Positions 50,175 through 59,227 of a stretch of 64,000 bases of DNA are shown in pieces. Origin of the DNA: Hymenobacter sp. YIM 151858-1 (GTDB lineage: Bacteria; Bacteroidota; Bacteroidia; Cytophagales; Hymenobacteraceae); the NCBI RefSeq assembly GCF_025979705.1, contig NZ_CP110136.1:3410001-3474000 (forward strand). Direction: 5' to 3'. The translations under genes and the position numbers were made by a program. How positions within the stretch are numbered: the first letter of the stretch is position 1; each line of letters opens with the position of its first letter. The notes under the pieces were generated by a model. The model worked only from the letters and a program-made list of their open reading frames with translations, had not been told where the DNA came from and did no database searches.

Positions 50175-50870
50175 ATGCACCTGCTCATCCTCGACGGCCA
50201 GCACCTCGCAGCCGAACTCCGCGAAAAGTTCGGTGCGCAGCACCAGTACACCTTCGTGCCCGAGGCCGGCGGCCGCCTCGTCGACGAGCTGGAAACCGCC
50301 ATGCCGCTGCTCGACGAGGCCCTGCCCACCGCCGATGTGGTGTTCGATTTCGGCAACTACGGCCCGCTCTACGAAGAGAAAGCGGGCATCGTGGCGTTTG
50401 TCGAAGCCGCGACCGAGTCGCTGGCTTCGCGCTTCGGCGCGGCCCGGCCAGCCTACCCGGTGTTCGGTTTTTGCGGCCTGCCCACGCTGCTCAACCGCAG
50501 CCTGCTCGAAGTCAGCCTGCTCGACCCTGCCGACGCCCAGCCGCTTGCCCAGGTATGCGCCGCCCTAGGTACCGAGTACCGCGTGGTAGAAGACCGCGTG
50601 GGCCTGGTGACGCCGCGCGTGGTGTGCATGATCATCAACGAGGCCTGCTACACCTTGCAAGAGGGCACGGCCAGCATCCGCGACATCGACCTGGGCATGA
50701 AGCTCGGCACGAACTACCCCAAAGGCCCCTTCGAGTGGGCCAATGCCATCGGCGTCGAGCGCGTGTACGAGGTGCTGAATACGCTCTGGGAAGATACCCG
50801 CGACGAGCGGTACAAAATCTGCCCACTGCTCAAGCGCATGGTGCAGCGCCAGGAAAGCTTCGCGCTTTAG
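50175..50870 (+). CDS. 3-hydroxyacyl-CoA dehydrogenase C-terminal-domain protein
   Basis: A 231-residue protein. The last 95 residues are the helical C-terminal domain of 3-hydroxyacyl-CoA dehydrogenase (LVTPRVVCMIINEACYTLQE, then GTNYPKGPFEWANAIGVERV). The first 135 residues lack the NAD-binding GxGxxG fingerprint and are only distantly similar to the Rossmann domain. The protein is thus a stand-alone relative rather than a full enzyme; it may form part of a multi-chain activity or have another use. The ATG follows TATTTTCG, a -7-like sequence. The last four bases overlap the 3' end of the DUF6056 gene on the other strand. Confidence 0.8.
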   Translation: MHLLILDGQHLAAELREKFGAQHQYTFVPEAGGRLVDELETAMPLLDEALPTADVVFDFGNYGPLYEEKAGIVAFVEAATESLASRFGAARPAYPVFGFCGLPTLLNRSLLEVSLLDPADAQPLAQVCAALGTEYRVVEDRVGLVTPRVVCMIINEACYTLQEGTASIRDIDLGMKLGTNYPKGPFEWANAIGVERVYEVLNTLWEDTRDERYKICPLLKRMVQRQESFAL

Positions 50871-52366
50871 GGTTGCTGAACAGCCGGGGCCGGGGCTTCG
50901 GGTATGCGGATGCTGCGCTTGCCAAAGTACTCGGCGTAGGCTTGGTTGGCCCAGTCGTTGGGGTTGGTTTCCAGGTCTGAAAACAGGATGGTAGCGGGCG
51001 GTTCTTGCAGGCGCGCCACTACTACATCGGGCGGCGTGGGCGTGTGCAAGTAGGCGTAGCGGGCGGTGAGCTGCCGGTCGTAGCGCGCGGCGGCGCCACC
51101 TAGCCAGTCGCGGTAGGCCACCACAATGTTGTTGGCGTTTTCGCGTGGCTCGCGGCCGCGCATCCGGCGGGTGTGCCCGAACGCAAACACCAACGCTATC
51201 CAGAGCACCAGCGCCACCTGCACGGCCCTAGGTACCGAAACCGCCTGCACATCGAGCTTGCGCCAGAAGTACCGGGCCCATGCGTAAGCGTGGAGAAACC
51301 ACCACACCAGAAAGAACAGGTACAGCACGTTCTTCGACCGGGGCGGCATGGCCAGGCTCGTCGTCCAGAAAGCCACAAACATCAGCAGCACCAACGAAAC
51401 GGCCATCAGCACCAGCATCAGCAGCGGACGGCGGGCCAGGCGGTTGAGCGGCAGGTCGGCTTTCTTGCTTAGCCTGAAGGCCACGGGCGCGAGCAGCCCC
51501 GCAACCGCCGCCAACACGCCGTTGCCGAGCCAATTTACCACGAGGCGGTAAGCCGTTAGTCCGCCTTTGTCTAGCGCTTGCCACCAAGTGTACTGCCGCG
51601 TCGATTGGTCGAGCCGCACAAAATTGCCCGGTGCCAGAATCGTAGCCGCGCAAGCCGCGGCCACCACCAAGGCCAGCACCACGTAACCCCGGGCTATGCG
51701 TCGTTGCTGCAGGCTGCTCAGCAACGCAACGGCCCCGGTACCTAGGAGCAAGGGCACGGCATTGGTTTCGTTACCGCCTACAATCGCCACGGCCAGCAGG
51801 CATGCCGCTACCAGCCAGTTGCGTTGGGTTTGGCGGCTGGCGCTGTTGGCGTATTGGGCCAGCACGCCCAGCCAAACGAGCGTCAGCACGGCCGGCAGCA
51901 GGTAGTTGTAATTGCTGGTAACCCAGTAAAACGCCTCCGCGGGGCTGGGCATCTGGAACAGGAACAACAAGGTCAGCAGGCCGCTACCCGACCACAGTTG
52001 GCCGCGGCTGAAATGCTTGCCCAGCAGCAGGCGCAGCATAGCAAAACCCGCCACCGGTACCGCCAAAATTGTGAGCAGGCAAACCAGGCCGTACCCTTCG
52101 GTGATGAAACCGTACGTTACGGGGTGCAGCAAGGCCCACAGCACGGCCGAAGTGTAGCGGCCCGTCCACTGCGTGTACAAATAAGTTATCTGCCCGAAAT
52201 GCCCGTTTTTGCCTACCTGCGTGGCCATCAGAAAATCATCGGCCGACGGATGTGCATACCAGCACAGCGCCAGAAAAGGCAACAAGCCCAGCCCAATGGC
52301 CACGGTAAGCAGCGCAGCACCTAGGCGCCGGGGTTTGGCCGATAAAGCAGTTTTCACGGCAGGCAA
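50867..52366 (-). CDS. DUF6056 multi-span membrane protein
   Basis: A 499-residue membrane protein with about 11 spans, resembling the GT-C-like glycosyltransferase group (DUF6056). The first large external loop has the pattern CWYAHPSADDFLMATQVGKN (about residues 34-53), where the Asp pair is where a GT-C enzyme would bind its metal and lipid-phosphate donor. A long final periplasmic segment ends the protein (about 400-499). The start is a TTG; a GTG three codons later is equally plausible. It may add sugars to surface polymers; this is inference from fold class only. It runs alone, convergent with the gene to its left. Confidence 0.75.
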   Translation of the reverse strand: MPAVKTALSAKPRRLGAALLTVAIGLGLLPFLALCWYAHPSADDFLMATQVGKNGHFGQITYLYTQWTGRYTSAVLWALLHPVTYGFITEGYGLVCLLTILAVPVAGFAMLRLLLGKHFSRGQLWSGSGLLTLLFLFQMPSPAEAFYWVTSNYNYLLPAVLTLVWLGVLAQYANSASRQTQRNWLVAACLLAVAIVGGNETNAVPLLLGTGAVALLSSLQQRRIARGYVVLALVVAAACAATILAPGNFVRLDQSTRQYTWWQALDKGGLTAYRLVVNWLGNGVLAAVAGLLAPVAFRLSKKADLPLNRLARRPLLMLVLMAVSLVLLMFVAFWTTSLAMPPRSKNVLYLFFLVWWFLHAYAWARYFWRKLDVQAVSVPRAVQVALVLWIALVFAFGHTRRMRGREPRENANNIVVAYRDWLGGAAARYDRQLTARYAYLHTPTPPDVVVARLQEPPATILFSDLETNPNDWANQAYAEYFGKRSIRIPEAPAPAVQQP

Positions 52367-52421
52367 CGAGCAGGAGTTGTTTAATGCAGCAACAAGAAGC
52401 TGAACAGTACCGAAAGTGCAT

Positions 52422-52455
52422 AAAAAAAGCGCCTCCCATTGAGGCGCTTTTTTCT
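52422..52455 (-). terminator. Intrinsic terminator after glmS
   Basis: A perfect 13-bp stem AAAAAAGCGCCTC/GAGGCGCTTTTTT with a five-base loop, with T-runs on both strands, lies between glmS and the DUF6056 gene, both on the minus strand. Confidence 0.92.
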
Positions 52456-52470
52456 TTTAGCTGAGGCAGC

Positions 52471-54306
52471 TTACTCTACCGTTACCGATTTAGCCAGGTT
52501 ACGCGGCTGATCGACGTTGCAGCCCCGCAGCACCGCAATGTGGTACGAGAGCAGCTGCAGCGGAATCACCGATACCAACGGCATCAGCTCGTCGGAGGTG
52601 TGCGGTACCTCCACCACGAACTCCGCCATCGGCGGAATCACCGTGTCGCCTTCGCTTACGATGGCGATGATGCGGCCTTTGCGGGCTTTCACCTCTTGAA
52701 TGTTCGATACGATTTTCTCGTACGAGCTGTCGCGGGTGGCAATAACCACCACCGGCATGTTCTCGTCGATCAGGGCGATGGGGCCGTGCTTCATCTCGGC
52801 TGCCGGGTAACCCTCGGCGTGGATGTAGCTGATCTCCTTCAGCTTCAGCGCGCCTTCCAGCGCTACCGGGAAGTTATAGCCGCGGCCCAGGTACAGGAAG
52901 TTGGCGGCGTCCTTGAAAATTTCCGAAATCTGACGAATCTCGGTGTCAAGCTCCAGTGCCTTTTCTACCTTCTGCGGAATGGTGTGCAGCTCCATCGTCA
53001 GCTCGCGCAAGCGCTGGTCCGACAACGTACCGCGGCGGTGGCCCACAATCATGGCCAGCAGCGTCAGCACCGTTACCTGGGCAGTAAATGCTTTCGTCGA
53101 AGCCACCCCGATTTCCGGGCCCGCGTGGGTGTAAGCACCCGCGTCGGTGGCGCGGGCAATGCTCGAGCCCACCACGTTGCAAATACCGAAAATGGTAGCG
53201 CCCTTGCTCTTGGCCAGCTCAATGGCGGCCAGCGTGTCGGCCGTTTCGCCCGACTGCGAAATCGCAATTACGATGTCGCGCTCCGACAGCACCGGGTTGC
53301 GGTAGCGGAACTCCGAAGCGTATTCCACCTCTACCGGAATGCGCGCCAGGTCCTCAATCAGGTACTCGGCCACCAGGCCGGCGTGCCACGAGGTACCGCA
53401 AGCCACAATAATAATGCGCTGGGCATTGATGAATTTCTGCTCGAAGGCACGTACGCCGCCCATGTTCAGGTGACCGGCCTCCAGCTCCAAACGGCCACGC
53501 ATCGAGTCCAGAATCGATTTGGGCTGCTCGTAGATTTCCTTCAGCATGAAGTGCTCGTAGCCGCCCTTTTCGATGCTGTCGAGCTCCAGCTCCAGCTTCT
53601 GGATGTAAGGAGTTTGGGGTACGTCTTCTTTGCTGCGGATGTCGAGCTTGCCGTCGCGGATTACCGCGATTTCGTAGTCGTTCACGTACACCACCTCGTT
53701 GGTGTACTCAATGATGGGGGTAGCATCCGAAGCCAGGAAGAACTCGTTGTCGCCCACGCCAATTACCATCGGCGAGCCTTTGCGGGCTGCAATGAGTTGG
53801 TTCGGCTCGTCCTTGCTTAGCACCACGATGGCGTAAGCACCTACCACTTCGTGGAGGGCCAGGCGTACCGCTTCTTCCAGCGAGCATTTGTTCTGCTTCT
53901 GAATTTCCTCAATCAGGTTCACGAATACCTCCGTGTCGGTGTCGGAGTGGAACTCGTGGCCCTGCTGAATCAAGTGCTGCTTCAGAGCGGCGTAATTCTC
54001 GATAATGCCATTGTGAATGATGGCAATGCGCTCAGAAGTAGAGTAGTGCGGGTGCGCGTTCACATCGTTCGGCTCGCCGTGCGTGGCCCAACGGGTGTGG
54101 CCCATACCTACGTGAGCATGCACATTCTTGTCGGCAATAAAGGCTTCAAGGTCGGCAACTTTGCCCTTTTTCTTGAATACTTTCAAGTCGCCGTTGAGCA
54201 AGGCAACGCCCGCTGAGTCGTAGCCGCGGTATTCCAGACGGCGCAGACCTTTGATGATGATGGGGCAGGCTTCACGGTGCCCGATGTAAGCTACAATTCC
54301 GCACAT
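52471..54306 (-). CDS. glmS: Glutamine--fructose-6-phosphate aminotransferase (isomerizing)
   Basis: A 611-residue enzyme that makes glucosamine-6-phosphate for peptidoglycan and lipopolysaccharide. The N-terminal glutaminase domain begins with the catalytic Cys2 (MCGIVAYIGHREACP) and contains HTRWATHGEPNDVNAHPH (about residues 71-88). Two SIS sugar-isomerase domains follow (about 285-420 with VACGTSWHAGLVAEYL, and 460-600 with YLGRGYNFPVALEGALKLKE). The final SVTVE matches the invariant C-terminus of the family. The length is normal. No glmS ribozyme is seen in the 87-base upstream space. It is the only gene in this window for amino-sugar supply. Confidence 0.97.
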   Translation of the reverse strand: MCGIVAYIGHREACPIIIKGLRRLEYRGYDSAGVALLNGDLKVFKKKGKVADLEAFIADKNVHAHVGMGHTRWATHGEPNDVNAHPHYSTSERIAIIHNGIIENYAALKQHLIQQGHEFHSDTDTEVFVNLIEEIQKQNKCSLEEAVRLALHEVVGAYAIVVLSKDEPNQLIAARKGSPMVIGVGDNEFFLASDATPIIEYTNEVVYVNDYEIAVIRDGKLDIRSKEDVPQTPYIQKLELELDSIEKGGYEHFMLKEIYEQPKSILDSMRGRLELEAGHLNMGGVRAFEQKFINAQRIIIVACGTSWHAGLVAEYLIEDLARIPVEVEYASEFRYRNPVLSERDIVIAISQSGETADTLAAIELAKSKGATIFGICNVVGSSIARATDAGAYTHAGPEIGVASTKAFTAQVTVLTLLAMIVGHRRGTLSDQRLRELTMELHTIPQKVEKALELDTEIRQISEIFKDAANFLYLGRGYNFPVALEGALKLKEISYIHAEGYPAAEMKHGPIALIDENMPVVVIATRDSSYEKIVSNIQEVKARKGRIIAIVSEGDTVIPPMAEFVVEVPHTSDELMPLVSVIPLQLLSYHIAVLRGCNVDQPRNLAKSVTVE

Positions 54307-54393
54307 AGTGTGTCAGAAGAAAAGTAAAGTTCAGTTAAAAAAGTCGTCGGCCCCTAGCAAAGCTCGTGCCGGGGTTACCTAAGGTTAGTTTTA

Positions 54394-55890
54394 CTAAGCT
54401 CCAGGTTTGGAGTAGTACACACGCAAGCGAATGTTGCTGGCGTCGATGGTGGCCCGGTCGAGGGAAAGCGGCAAACTGGTTTCGTTTCCGCGTAGTTCCC
54501 GCCGCAGCGTTGGCGAAAGAATAAATGCCGCCGGGTAGGGCGTTGCGAGCTGATTGGTTACGTACGTTTGAACGTAGGTTGTAAGCAGGGCTGTGTAGTT
54601 GTTGCTAACACCCGTCGCTGTGTTTTGGCGGGTTAGCTGGGCTTCGAGCCGCTGCCCCTGGGAGTTCACGTTCTCGCCTAGTACAAAGCGCAAAGACTGG
54701 GTCAAGCCGTTATTCGTTTTCAGCACCTGATTACGAGCGTTGGCCTCGTAGAGGTACAAGCTGCTGGGTGCCGGATACACGAGGTTTGAGCCCGCTTTCA
54801 GAGGTACAATCAGCTCGGCGCGGTTGATAATGATGTTTTCGCGCTGTTGCAGGGCTCGAAGCTGCTCCAAGCCTGGAATGACCAGCTTGGTTGACAGGCC
54901 AGTACCATCCTGCGCGTAACTGGTATTATCAAGCAAGTTGGCAGGTACTTCGGCAGCGCTGTTACCGTTAAGCGAACTAAACGGTGCTCCGGCGCTGCTC
55001 AAATCATACCGGAGATTGGTAAAGAACCGTGGATCGGCAACGGCACCCGTGCTATTCACATAATTGAAGCGGTACGCCTTCTGTTCGGTAGGCGAGGTGC
55101 CCGATGTGGTATTAACCCGGTAGTAAACCAGAACCTGCGAAATTCCCGAGCGGTCGAATCCTATAACCGTACGCTCGGTGCCAGCGCCCGGAAGAATGGC
55201 CAGGCCCCGCCAAACGCGCTGCAGCTCCTGCTGCGAAAGCGTTTCGGTGGTGGTGGCCTTCATCAGGTTAAACAGAGCCGTTGCAAAGGCAGTGGGCTGC
55301 GAACCGGAAATCAGGATACGCAACGGCAACTGGATGCTATCGGCCGTGTTGGCTTTGTTGCGGATCGTCCGGTTGAGCGACACCAAGGCATTCTCCACGA
55401 TTGCCTGACCTAGGGCCGGGCGGCTGGTGGAGTTGTAGGTAGTTCGCTCATCCAGCGGCTTGTCCAAGTCGTACAAACTCAGCCGCACAGGCTGGGTAGC
55501 GCTGCCGTACACGCGGTCGAAGCCAGCCGTCAGCACGATGGAATCGAGCTGCGGGTTTTGCCCGGCAAATTTGGAGGGCAGCGGGTTGTTATTCGGGTCG
55601 AAGCTGGGCTGTACTTCCAAATAGGCGCGAGCCTCCAGCGTACCGCGCGTGTTAGCGTCGGTGAGCCGGCCTACCAAGAAGCGCGTGCGCCGCTGGGTGA
55701 GTAACGAATCCTGCCAGATGGTAGATGCAGTTACGGGGAAGTCCTCGTACTTCGTATCGACGGAGGCAGAGCCCGGCACATCCAGGCCTAGCTCGTTGGC
55801 ATCTTCGCACGAACCGAGCGAAAACAAAGCGGACGCCAACAGCAAAGCCGTCGACGTCCGCAGGGTCAATAGCCTAGTTGGCCAATTCAT
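54394..55890 (-). CDS. DUF4270 lipoprotein
   Basis: A 498-residue lipoprotein of a family restricted to Bacteroidota. The signal ends in the lipobox LFSLGSCED with Cys at about residue 28. The mature protein is beta-rich with repeated strands and segments such as DSIVLTAGFDRVYGSATQPV and RAELIVPLKAGSNLVYPAPS. The function is unknown; neighbours in other genomes suggest a link to surface glycan or glycogen metabolism. It overlaps the glycogen synthase domain gene by 17 bases, so the two are translationally coupled. Six or more Asn/Tyr-rich loops suggest a surface-exposed sandwich fold. Confidence 0.88.
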   Translation of the reverse strand: MNWPTRLLTLRTSTALLLASALFSLGSCEDANELGLDVPGSASVDTKYEDFPVTASTIWQDSLLTQRRTRFLVGRLTDANTRGTLEARAYLEVQPSFDPNNNPLPSKFAGQNPQLDSIVLTAGFDRVYGSATQPVRLSLYDLDKPLDERTTYNSTSRPALGQAIVENALVSLNRTIRNKANTADSIQLPLRILISGSQPTAFATALFNLMKATTTETLSQQELQRVWRGLAILPGAGTERTVIGFDRSGISQVLVYYRVNTTSGTSPTEQKAYRFNYVNSTGAVADPRFFTNLRYDLSSAGAPFSSLNGNSAAEVPANLLDNTSYAQDGTGLSTKLVIPGLEQLRALQQRENIIINRAELIVPLKAGSNLVYPAPSSLYLYEANARNQVLKTNNGLTQSLRFVLGENVNSQGQRLEAQLTRQNTATGVSNNYTALLTTYVQTYVTNQLATPYPAAFILSPTLRRELRGNETSLPLSLDRATIDASNIRLRVYYSKPGA

Positions 55891-56686
55891 TATAAAGGGC
55901 GTAGTATGAGCTAAGCAGGTTCTCGTCGTCGGCCACCCGGCCTAGGCTGTGGCGCTGCGAGTATTCCTGGAAAAGAGCGTTCAGATTTTCGCTGAAATCC
56001 TCGTCGGAACGCACCACCGAGTCGGCGTACTCCATGCCAATCTTCACAAAACCAGTGAAATCGGCCGATTGCAGGGCCGCCAGCATCGAGTCGTCGATGT
56101 CAAGCATCTTGGCCTTCTCGATGATGTCGCCTTCGAATTTGTAGTCGAACTCGTTGTTGTAAACGGTAAAGATCGACTTCGCATCTTTGAAGATGGGGTC
56201 TTTCTTGTAAGTCGTCTTCAGGTACAACGGCATCAGGCCCGTCATCCAGTCGTTGCAGTGCACAATGTCCGGAGCCCAGCCAAGTTTCTTAACGGTTTCC
56301 AGCACGCCCTTGCAGAAGAAGATAGCCCGCTCGTCGTTATCGGCGTGGAACTGGTCGTTCTTGTCGCGCAGTACCGATTTGCGGTGGAAGTAATCTTCGT
56401 TGTCGATGAAGTATACTTGTAGCTTCGCGTTCGGAATGGAGGCCACTTTGATAATAAGCGGCTTTTCATCTTCGCCCACGGCAATGTTGATGCCCGAGAG
56501 CCGAACCACCTCGTGCAGGCGGTTTTTGCGTTCGTTGATGATGCCGAAGCGGGGTACGAAAATGCGGATTTCCATCCCCATCTCCTGCATGCCTTGCGGC
56601 AGGCGCCGCAGGAACTCCGCTACCCGGGTCGTTTGCAAAAACGGATTGATTTCCGTGGCAGCATAGAGAATTCTCAGCTTCGACAT
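55874..56686 (-). CDS. Glycogen/starch synthase N-terminal domain protein
   Basis: A 270-residue protein homologous only to the N-terminal GT5 domain of glycogen synthase GlgA. The family start is recognisable: LRILYAATEINPFLQTTRVA (about residues 4-23; the usual KTGGLADV loop is altered to QTTRVAEFL). PDIVHCNDWMTGLMPLYLK (about 138-156) matches the HxxDW motif. The C-terminal nucleotide-binding half (another 200 residues) is missing. This short form next to panC and DUF4270 is conserved in Bacteroidota, so it is not a local truncation. ADP-glucose:glucan transfer is doubtful for it alone; a regulatory or partner role is possible. Its promoter overlaps that of panC. Confidence 0.85.
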   Translation of the reverse strand: MSKLRILYAATEINPFLQTTRVAEFLRRLPQGMQEMGMEIRIFVPRFGIINERKNRLHEVVRLSGINIAVGEDEKPLIIKVASIPNAKLQVYFIDNEDYFHRKSVLRDKNDQFHADNDERAIFFCKGVLETVKKLGWAPDIVHCNDWMTGLMPLYLKTTYKKDPIFKDAKSIFTVYNNEFDYKFEGDIIEKAKMLDIDDSMLAALQSADFTGFVKIGMEYADSVVRSDEDFSENLNALFQEYSQRHSLGRVADDENLLSSYYALYNELAN

Positions 56687-56733
56687 ACGGGGTTAATGGA
56701 GAAGTTAGGAAAAGGAAACACCATTGGGACGCA

Positions 56734-56751
56734 CAAAATTAAACAATTTTG
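56734..56751. promoter_or_regulatory. Overlapping divergent promoters of the glycogen-synthase-domain gene and panC
   Basis: The palindrome CAAAATTAAACAATTTTG holds two -7 elements back to back: TAATTTTG on the minus strand (56741-56734, exact match to TAnnTTTG) and CAATTTTG on the plus strand (56744-56751, one mismatch). RNA polymerase could not sit on both at once, so the two genes may compete. Confidence 0.65.
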
Positions 56752-56802
56752 CCCGATAAATCCACTATGCTTACCCCGGGCGTCCGGGGCCGTCTGCCTG
56801 AC

Positions 56803-57657
56803 ATGGAGATACTTGAAACCGCCGCGGCGTTGCAAGCCCTTACCGAAAAATGGCGCCGCGAGGGCCGTAGCATCGGCTTTGTGCCCACCATGGGGGCCCT
56901 GCACGAAGGTCATTTGCAATTAGTACGCACTGCTGCAGCCCAAAACGACGAGGTGGTGGTGAGCATATTTGTGAATCCCACGCAGTTCAACAACAGCGAA
57001 GATTTCAAATTATATCCCCGGGTGCCCGAATCAGACGCCGAAATGCTGCGCGGAACGGGCTGTACAGCTTTATTTAGCCCCGCGGTAGCGGATATGTACC
57101 CGCAGCCTACGGTGCTGCAGTTTAATTTTGGCGCCCTCGAGAACGTAATGGAAGGGGCGCACCGGCCCGGACATTTCAACGGGGTGGCTACCGTGGTGAG
57201 CAAGTTGTTTCACCTGGGGCGGCCGCACCGCGCCTATTTCGGGCAGAAGGATTGGCAGCAAGTAGCGGTTGTGCGCCAGTTGGTGCAGGATTTAAGCTTC
57301 GATCTGGACCTGGTGAGCTGCCCAACCATTCGCGAAGCCGACGGGCTGGCCATGTCGTCGCGCAACCGCAGGCTTACGCCCGAGGCCCGGGCCGTGGCGC
57401 CGCGCCTGTACGAAGCTCTGCAGCTGGCGGCCGAACAACTTCAGCAAACCAGGCGACCGGCGGTGGCGCAGCAAGCGGCTATCGGCTTCCTAGGTGCCCA
57501 TCCGGAAATTGAGGTGGAGTACCTGGAGGTGGCCGACGCCCGTTCGCTGCAGCCACTACCGGCAACCGCGGCGCCCGGGCAAGAAGCGGTGATTTGCCTG
57601 GCAGTGTGGCTTGGCGGCGTACGGCTGATTGACAACGTGGTACTCTCGCTGACCTAG
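56803..57657 (+). CDS. panC: Pantothenate synthetase
   Basis: A 284-residue enzyme that joins pantoate and beta-alanine, with ATP, to pantothenate. Typical motifs are [17 protein letters not shown] (about residues 26-42, HxGH-like ATP site), [11 protein letters not shown] (about 62-72), [19 protein letters not shown] (about 145-163) and the KMSKS-like block [13 protein letters not shown] (about 184-196). The ATG giving [10 protein letters not shown] is chosen because the frame upstream would run into the promoter. It is followed by panD 70 bases later; the two supply the pathway to coaX at 30 kb. The stop codon is in a CCTAGG. Confidence 0.96.
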   Translation: MEILETAAALQALTEKWRREGRSIGFVPTMGALHEGHLQLVRTAAAQNDEVVVSIFVNPTQFNNSEDFKLYPRVPESDAEMLRGTGCTALFSPAVADMYPQPTVLQFNFGALENVMEGAHRPGHFNGVATVVSKLFHLGRPHRAYFGQKDWQQVAVVRQLVQDLSFDLDLVSCPTIREADGLAMSSRNRRLTPEARAVAPRLYEALQLAAEQLQQTRRPAVAQQAAIGFLGAHPEIEVEYLEVADARSLQPLPATAAPGQEAVICLAVWLGGVRLIDNVVLSLT

Positions 57658-57692
57658 GACGGGCACCCGCAGCGGAGCGGACCTTATTTGCG

Positions 57693-57700
57693 TATCTTTG
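57693..57700 (+). promoter_or_regulatory. -7 promoter element of panD
   Basis: TATCTTTG is an exact TAnnTTTG match 27 bases before the panD ATG, so panD can be transcribed separately from panC. Confidence 0.6.
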
Positions 57701-57727
57701 CCGCCCTATTACCCGCACCGCTTACCC

Positions 57728-58075
57728 ATGCACATTGAGGTTCTAAAATCCAAGATACACCGCGCCAAAGTCACGCAGGCCGAGCTGCACTACGTGGGCA
57801 GCATCACCATCGACGAAGACCTGCTCGACGCCGCCAACATGGTGGAGAACGAGAAGGTGACGGTGGTGAACGTCAACAACGGCGAGCGGTTCGAAACCTA
57901 TACCATCAAAGGCGAGCGGGGCTCGGGCATGGTGTGCCTGAACGGTCCGGCAGCCCGTCGGGTAGCCGTCGGCGACATCGTCATTATCTTTTCCTACTGC
58001 CTCATCGACTTCGCCGTGGCGCGCGAACACAAGCCAACGCTTGTGTTTCCCGACCAACACAACCGGCTGGTTTAG
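57728..58075 (+). CDS. panD: Aspartate 1-decarboxylase proenzyme
   Basis: A 115-residue pyruvoyl enzyme that decarboxylates aspartate to beta-alanine for pantothenate. The self-cleavage site Gly-Ser is in [19 protein letters not shown] (about residues 20-38), giving the small beta chain and the alpha chain with the pyruvoyl group. The region [19 protein letters not shown] (about 72-90) is typical of the family. The ATG giving MHIEVLKSK matches the family start. It lies after panC and is followed by a terminator. Confidence 0.96.
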   Translation: MHIEVLKSKIHRAKVTQAELHYVGSITIDEDLLDAANMVENEKVTVVNVNNGERFETYTIKGERGSGMVCLNGPAARRVAVGDIVIIFSYCLIDFAVAREHKPTLVFPDQHNRLV

Positions 58076-58095
58076 CCATATTGCATCAGCACCCG

Positions 58096-58127
58096 AAGCC
58101 AGTAGCCTTGCTGCTGGCTTTGTTTTT
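58096..58127 (+). terminator. Intrinsic terminator after panD
   Basis: AAGCCAG pairs with CTGGCTT, extended by AG/CT inside a bulged stem, followed by TGTTTTT. The promoter of the next gene must lie in or after it. Confidence 0.82.
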
Positions 58128-58165
58128 GGTGCTTTGCCCCGATTAGTCTTACCCAATCAGATAGA

Positions 58166-59227
58166 GTGAAACGGGTACTCGATATACTGAAATACGCCTT
58201 GCTGCTAGCTTTTTCGGCAGCCCTGATGATTTACGCCATTCGGGGCCAGGACCTGAGCCGCATTGGGCAGTACATGCTTGAAGCCGACTACAGCTGGCTT
58301 GGGTTAACCATGGCGCTGTCGGTGCTGGGCTACTTCAGCCGCAGTTACCGCTGGAAAATGCAGCTGGATGCGGCTAACTACCGGGCGCCTTTCTGGCAGG
58401 TATACCACGCCATGATGGTGGGCTACCTGGCCAACATGGTGCTGCCCCGCATGGGCGAGGTCATCAGGTGTTCGGTACTGCGCCGCACGAGCGGGGTGCC
58501 GGTGCACGTGGCCGTGGGCACGGTTATCACCGAGCGCGTTATTGATGTGCTGGTGCTGTTTGGCCTGTTGGGCGCCACGTTGCTGCTCGACTTCCACAAG
58601 TTCTGGGCGTTTGTGGTAGATAAGCTCCTGGGTGGGCAAGCCCAGTATGATGCCCTGGCCCGCAACCGCACGCCTTTGCTGTGGGCTGCTGTTATTGCCG
58701 GCGTGCTGCTGCTAATTGTGGCTTATGCGCTCTGGCGCAACCTCGAGCGCATCAACGAAAACCGCTTTTTCAACCGCATCATCAAATTCGTGCGGGGCTT
58801 GCTCGAAGGCGTGTTCAGCATTCGGAAGCTCGAGAACAAGGGCCTTTTTTTACTGCATACCTTCTTCACCTGGCTGGTGTATTTCCTGATGGATTACTTG
58901 GTCTTCTTCGCCTTTCCCGAAACCTACAACTTGGGCGCGCGGGCGGGCCTGGCGGTGCTTACGTTTGGGGCGTTTGGCATGGCCGCTCCGGTATCGGGCG
59001 GCATTGGTACCTTCCATTTGCTGGTGCAAAGCATACTTATCGTGTTCGGGGTTTCGCCCGAGGCCGGCATTGCCTATGCGCTGGTGGTGCACGGTGCCCA
59101 AACGTTGCTGGTGGTGCTCATGGGCGGCATCAGCTTTGTGGCTAGCATGATGCAGGCCGGCCGCAACGCCCGCGTAGCCACGGCCGAGTCTGCCGAACTG
59201 TCTGTAACCCATGCCGACGAAAGATAA
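58166..59227 (+). CDS. Flippase-like (lysylphosphatidylglycerol synthase transmembrane) protein
   Basis: A 353-residue membrane protein with about 8 spans of the LPG-synthase-TM/UPF0104 family, which includes flippase domains and AglD-type factors. Visible family features are the segment YFSRSYRWKMQLDA (about residues 56-69), MMVGYLANMVLPRMGEVIR (about 83-101), a span pair with ERVIDVLVLFGLLGATLLL (about 128-146), and the closing AAPVSGGIGTFHLLVQSI (about 272-289). The start is a GTG giving MKRVLDILKY. It overlaps rfaE2 by 17 bases, so the two are co-transcribed and perhaps act on the same glycolipid. Lipid translocation is inferred only. Confidence 0.85.
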   Translation: MKRVLDILKYALLLAFSAALMIYAIRGQDLSRIGQYMLEADYSWLGLTMALSVLGYFSRSYRWKMQLDAANYRAPFWQVYHAMMVGYLANMVLPRMGEVIRCSVLRRTSGVPVHVAVGTVITERVIDVLVLFGLLGATLLLDFHKFWAFVVDKLLGGQAQYDALARNRTPLLWAAVIAGVLLLIVAYALWRNLERINENRFFNRIIKFVRGLLEGVFSIRKLENKGLFLLHTFFTWLVYFLMDYLVFFAFPETYNLGARAGLAVLTFGAFGMAAPVSGGIGTFHLLVQSILIVFGVSPEAGIAYALVVHGAQTLLVVLMGGISFVASMMQAGRNARVATAESAELSVTHADER

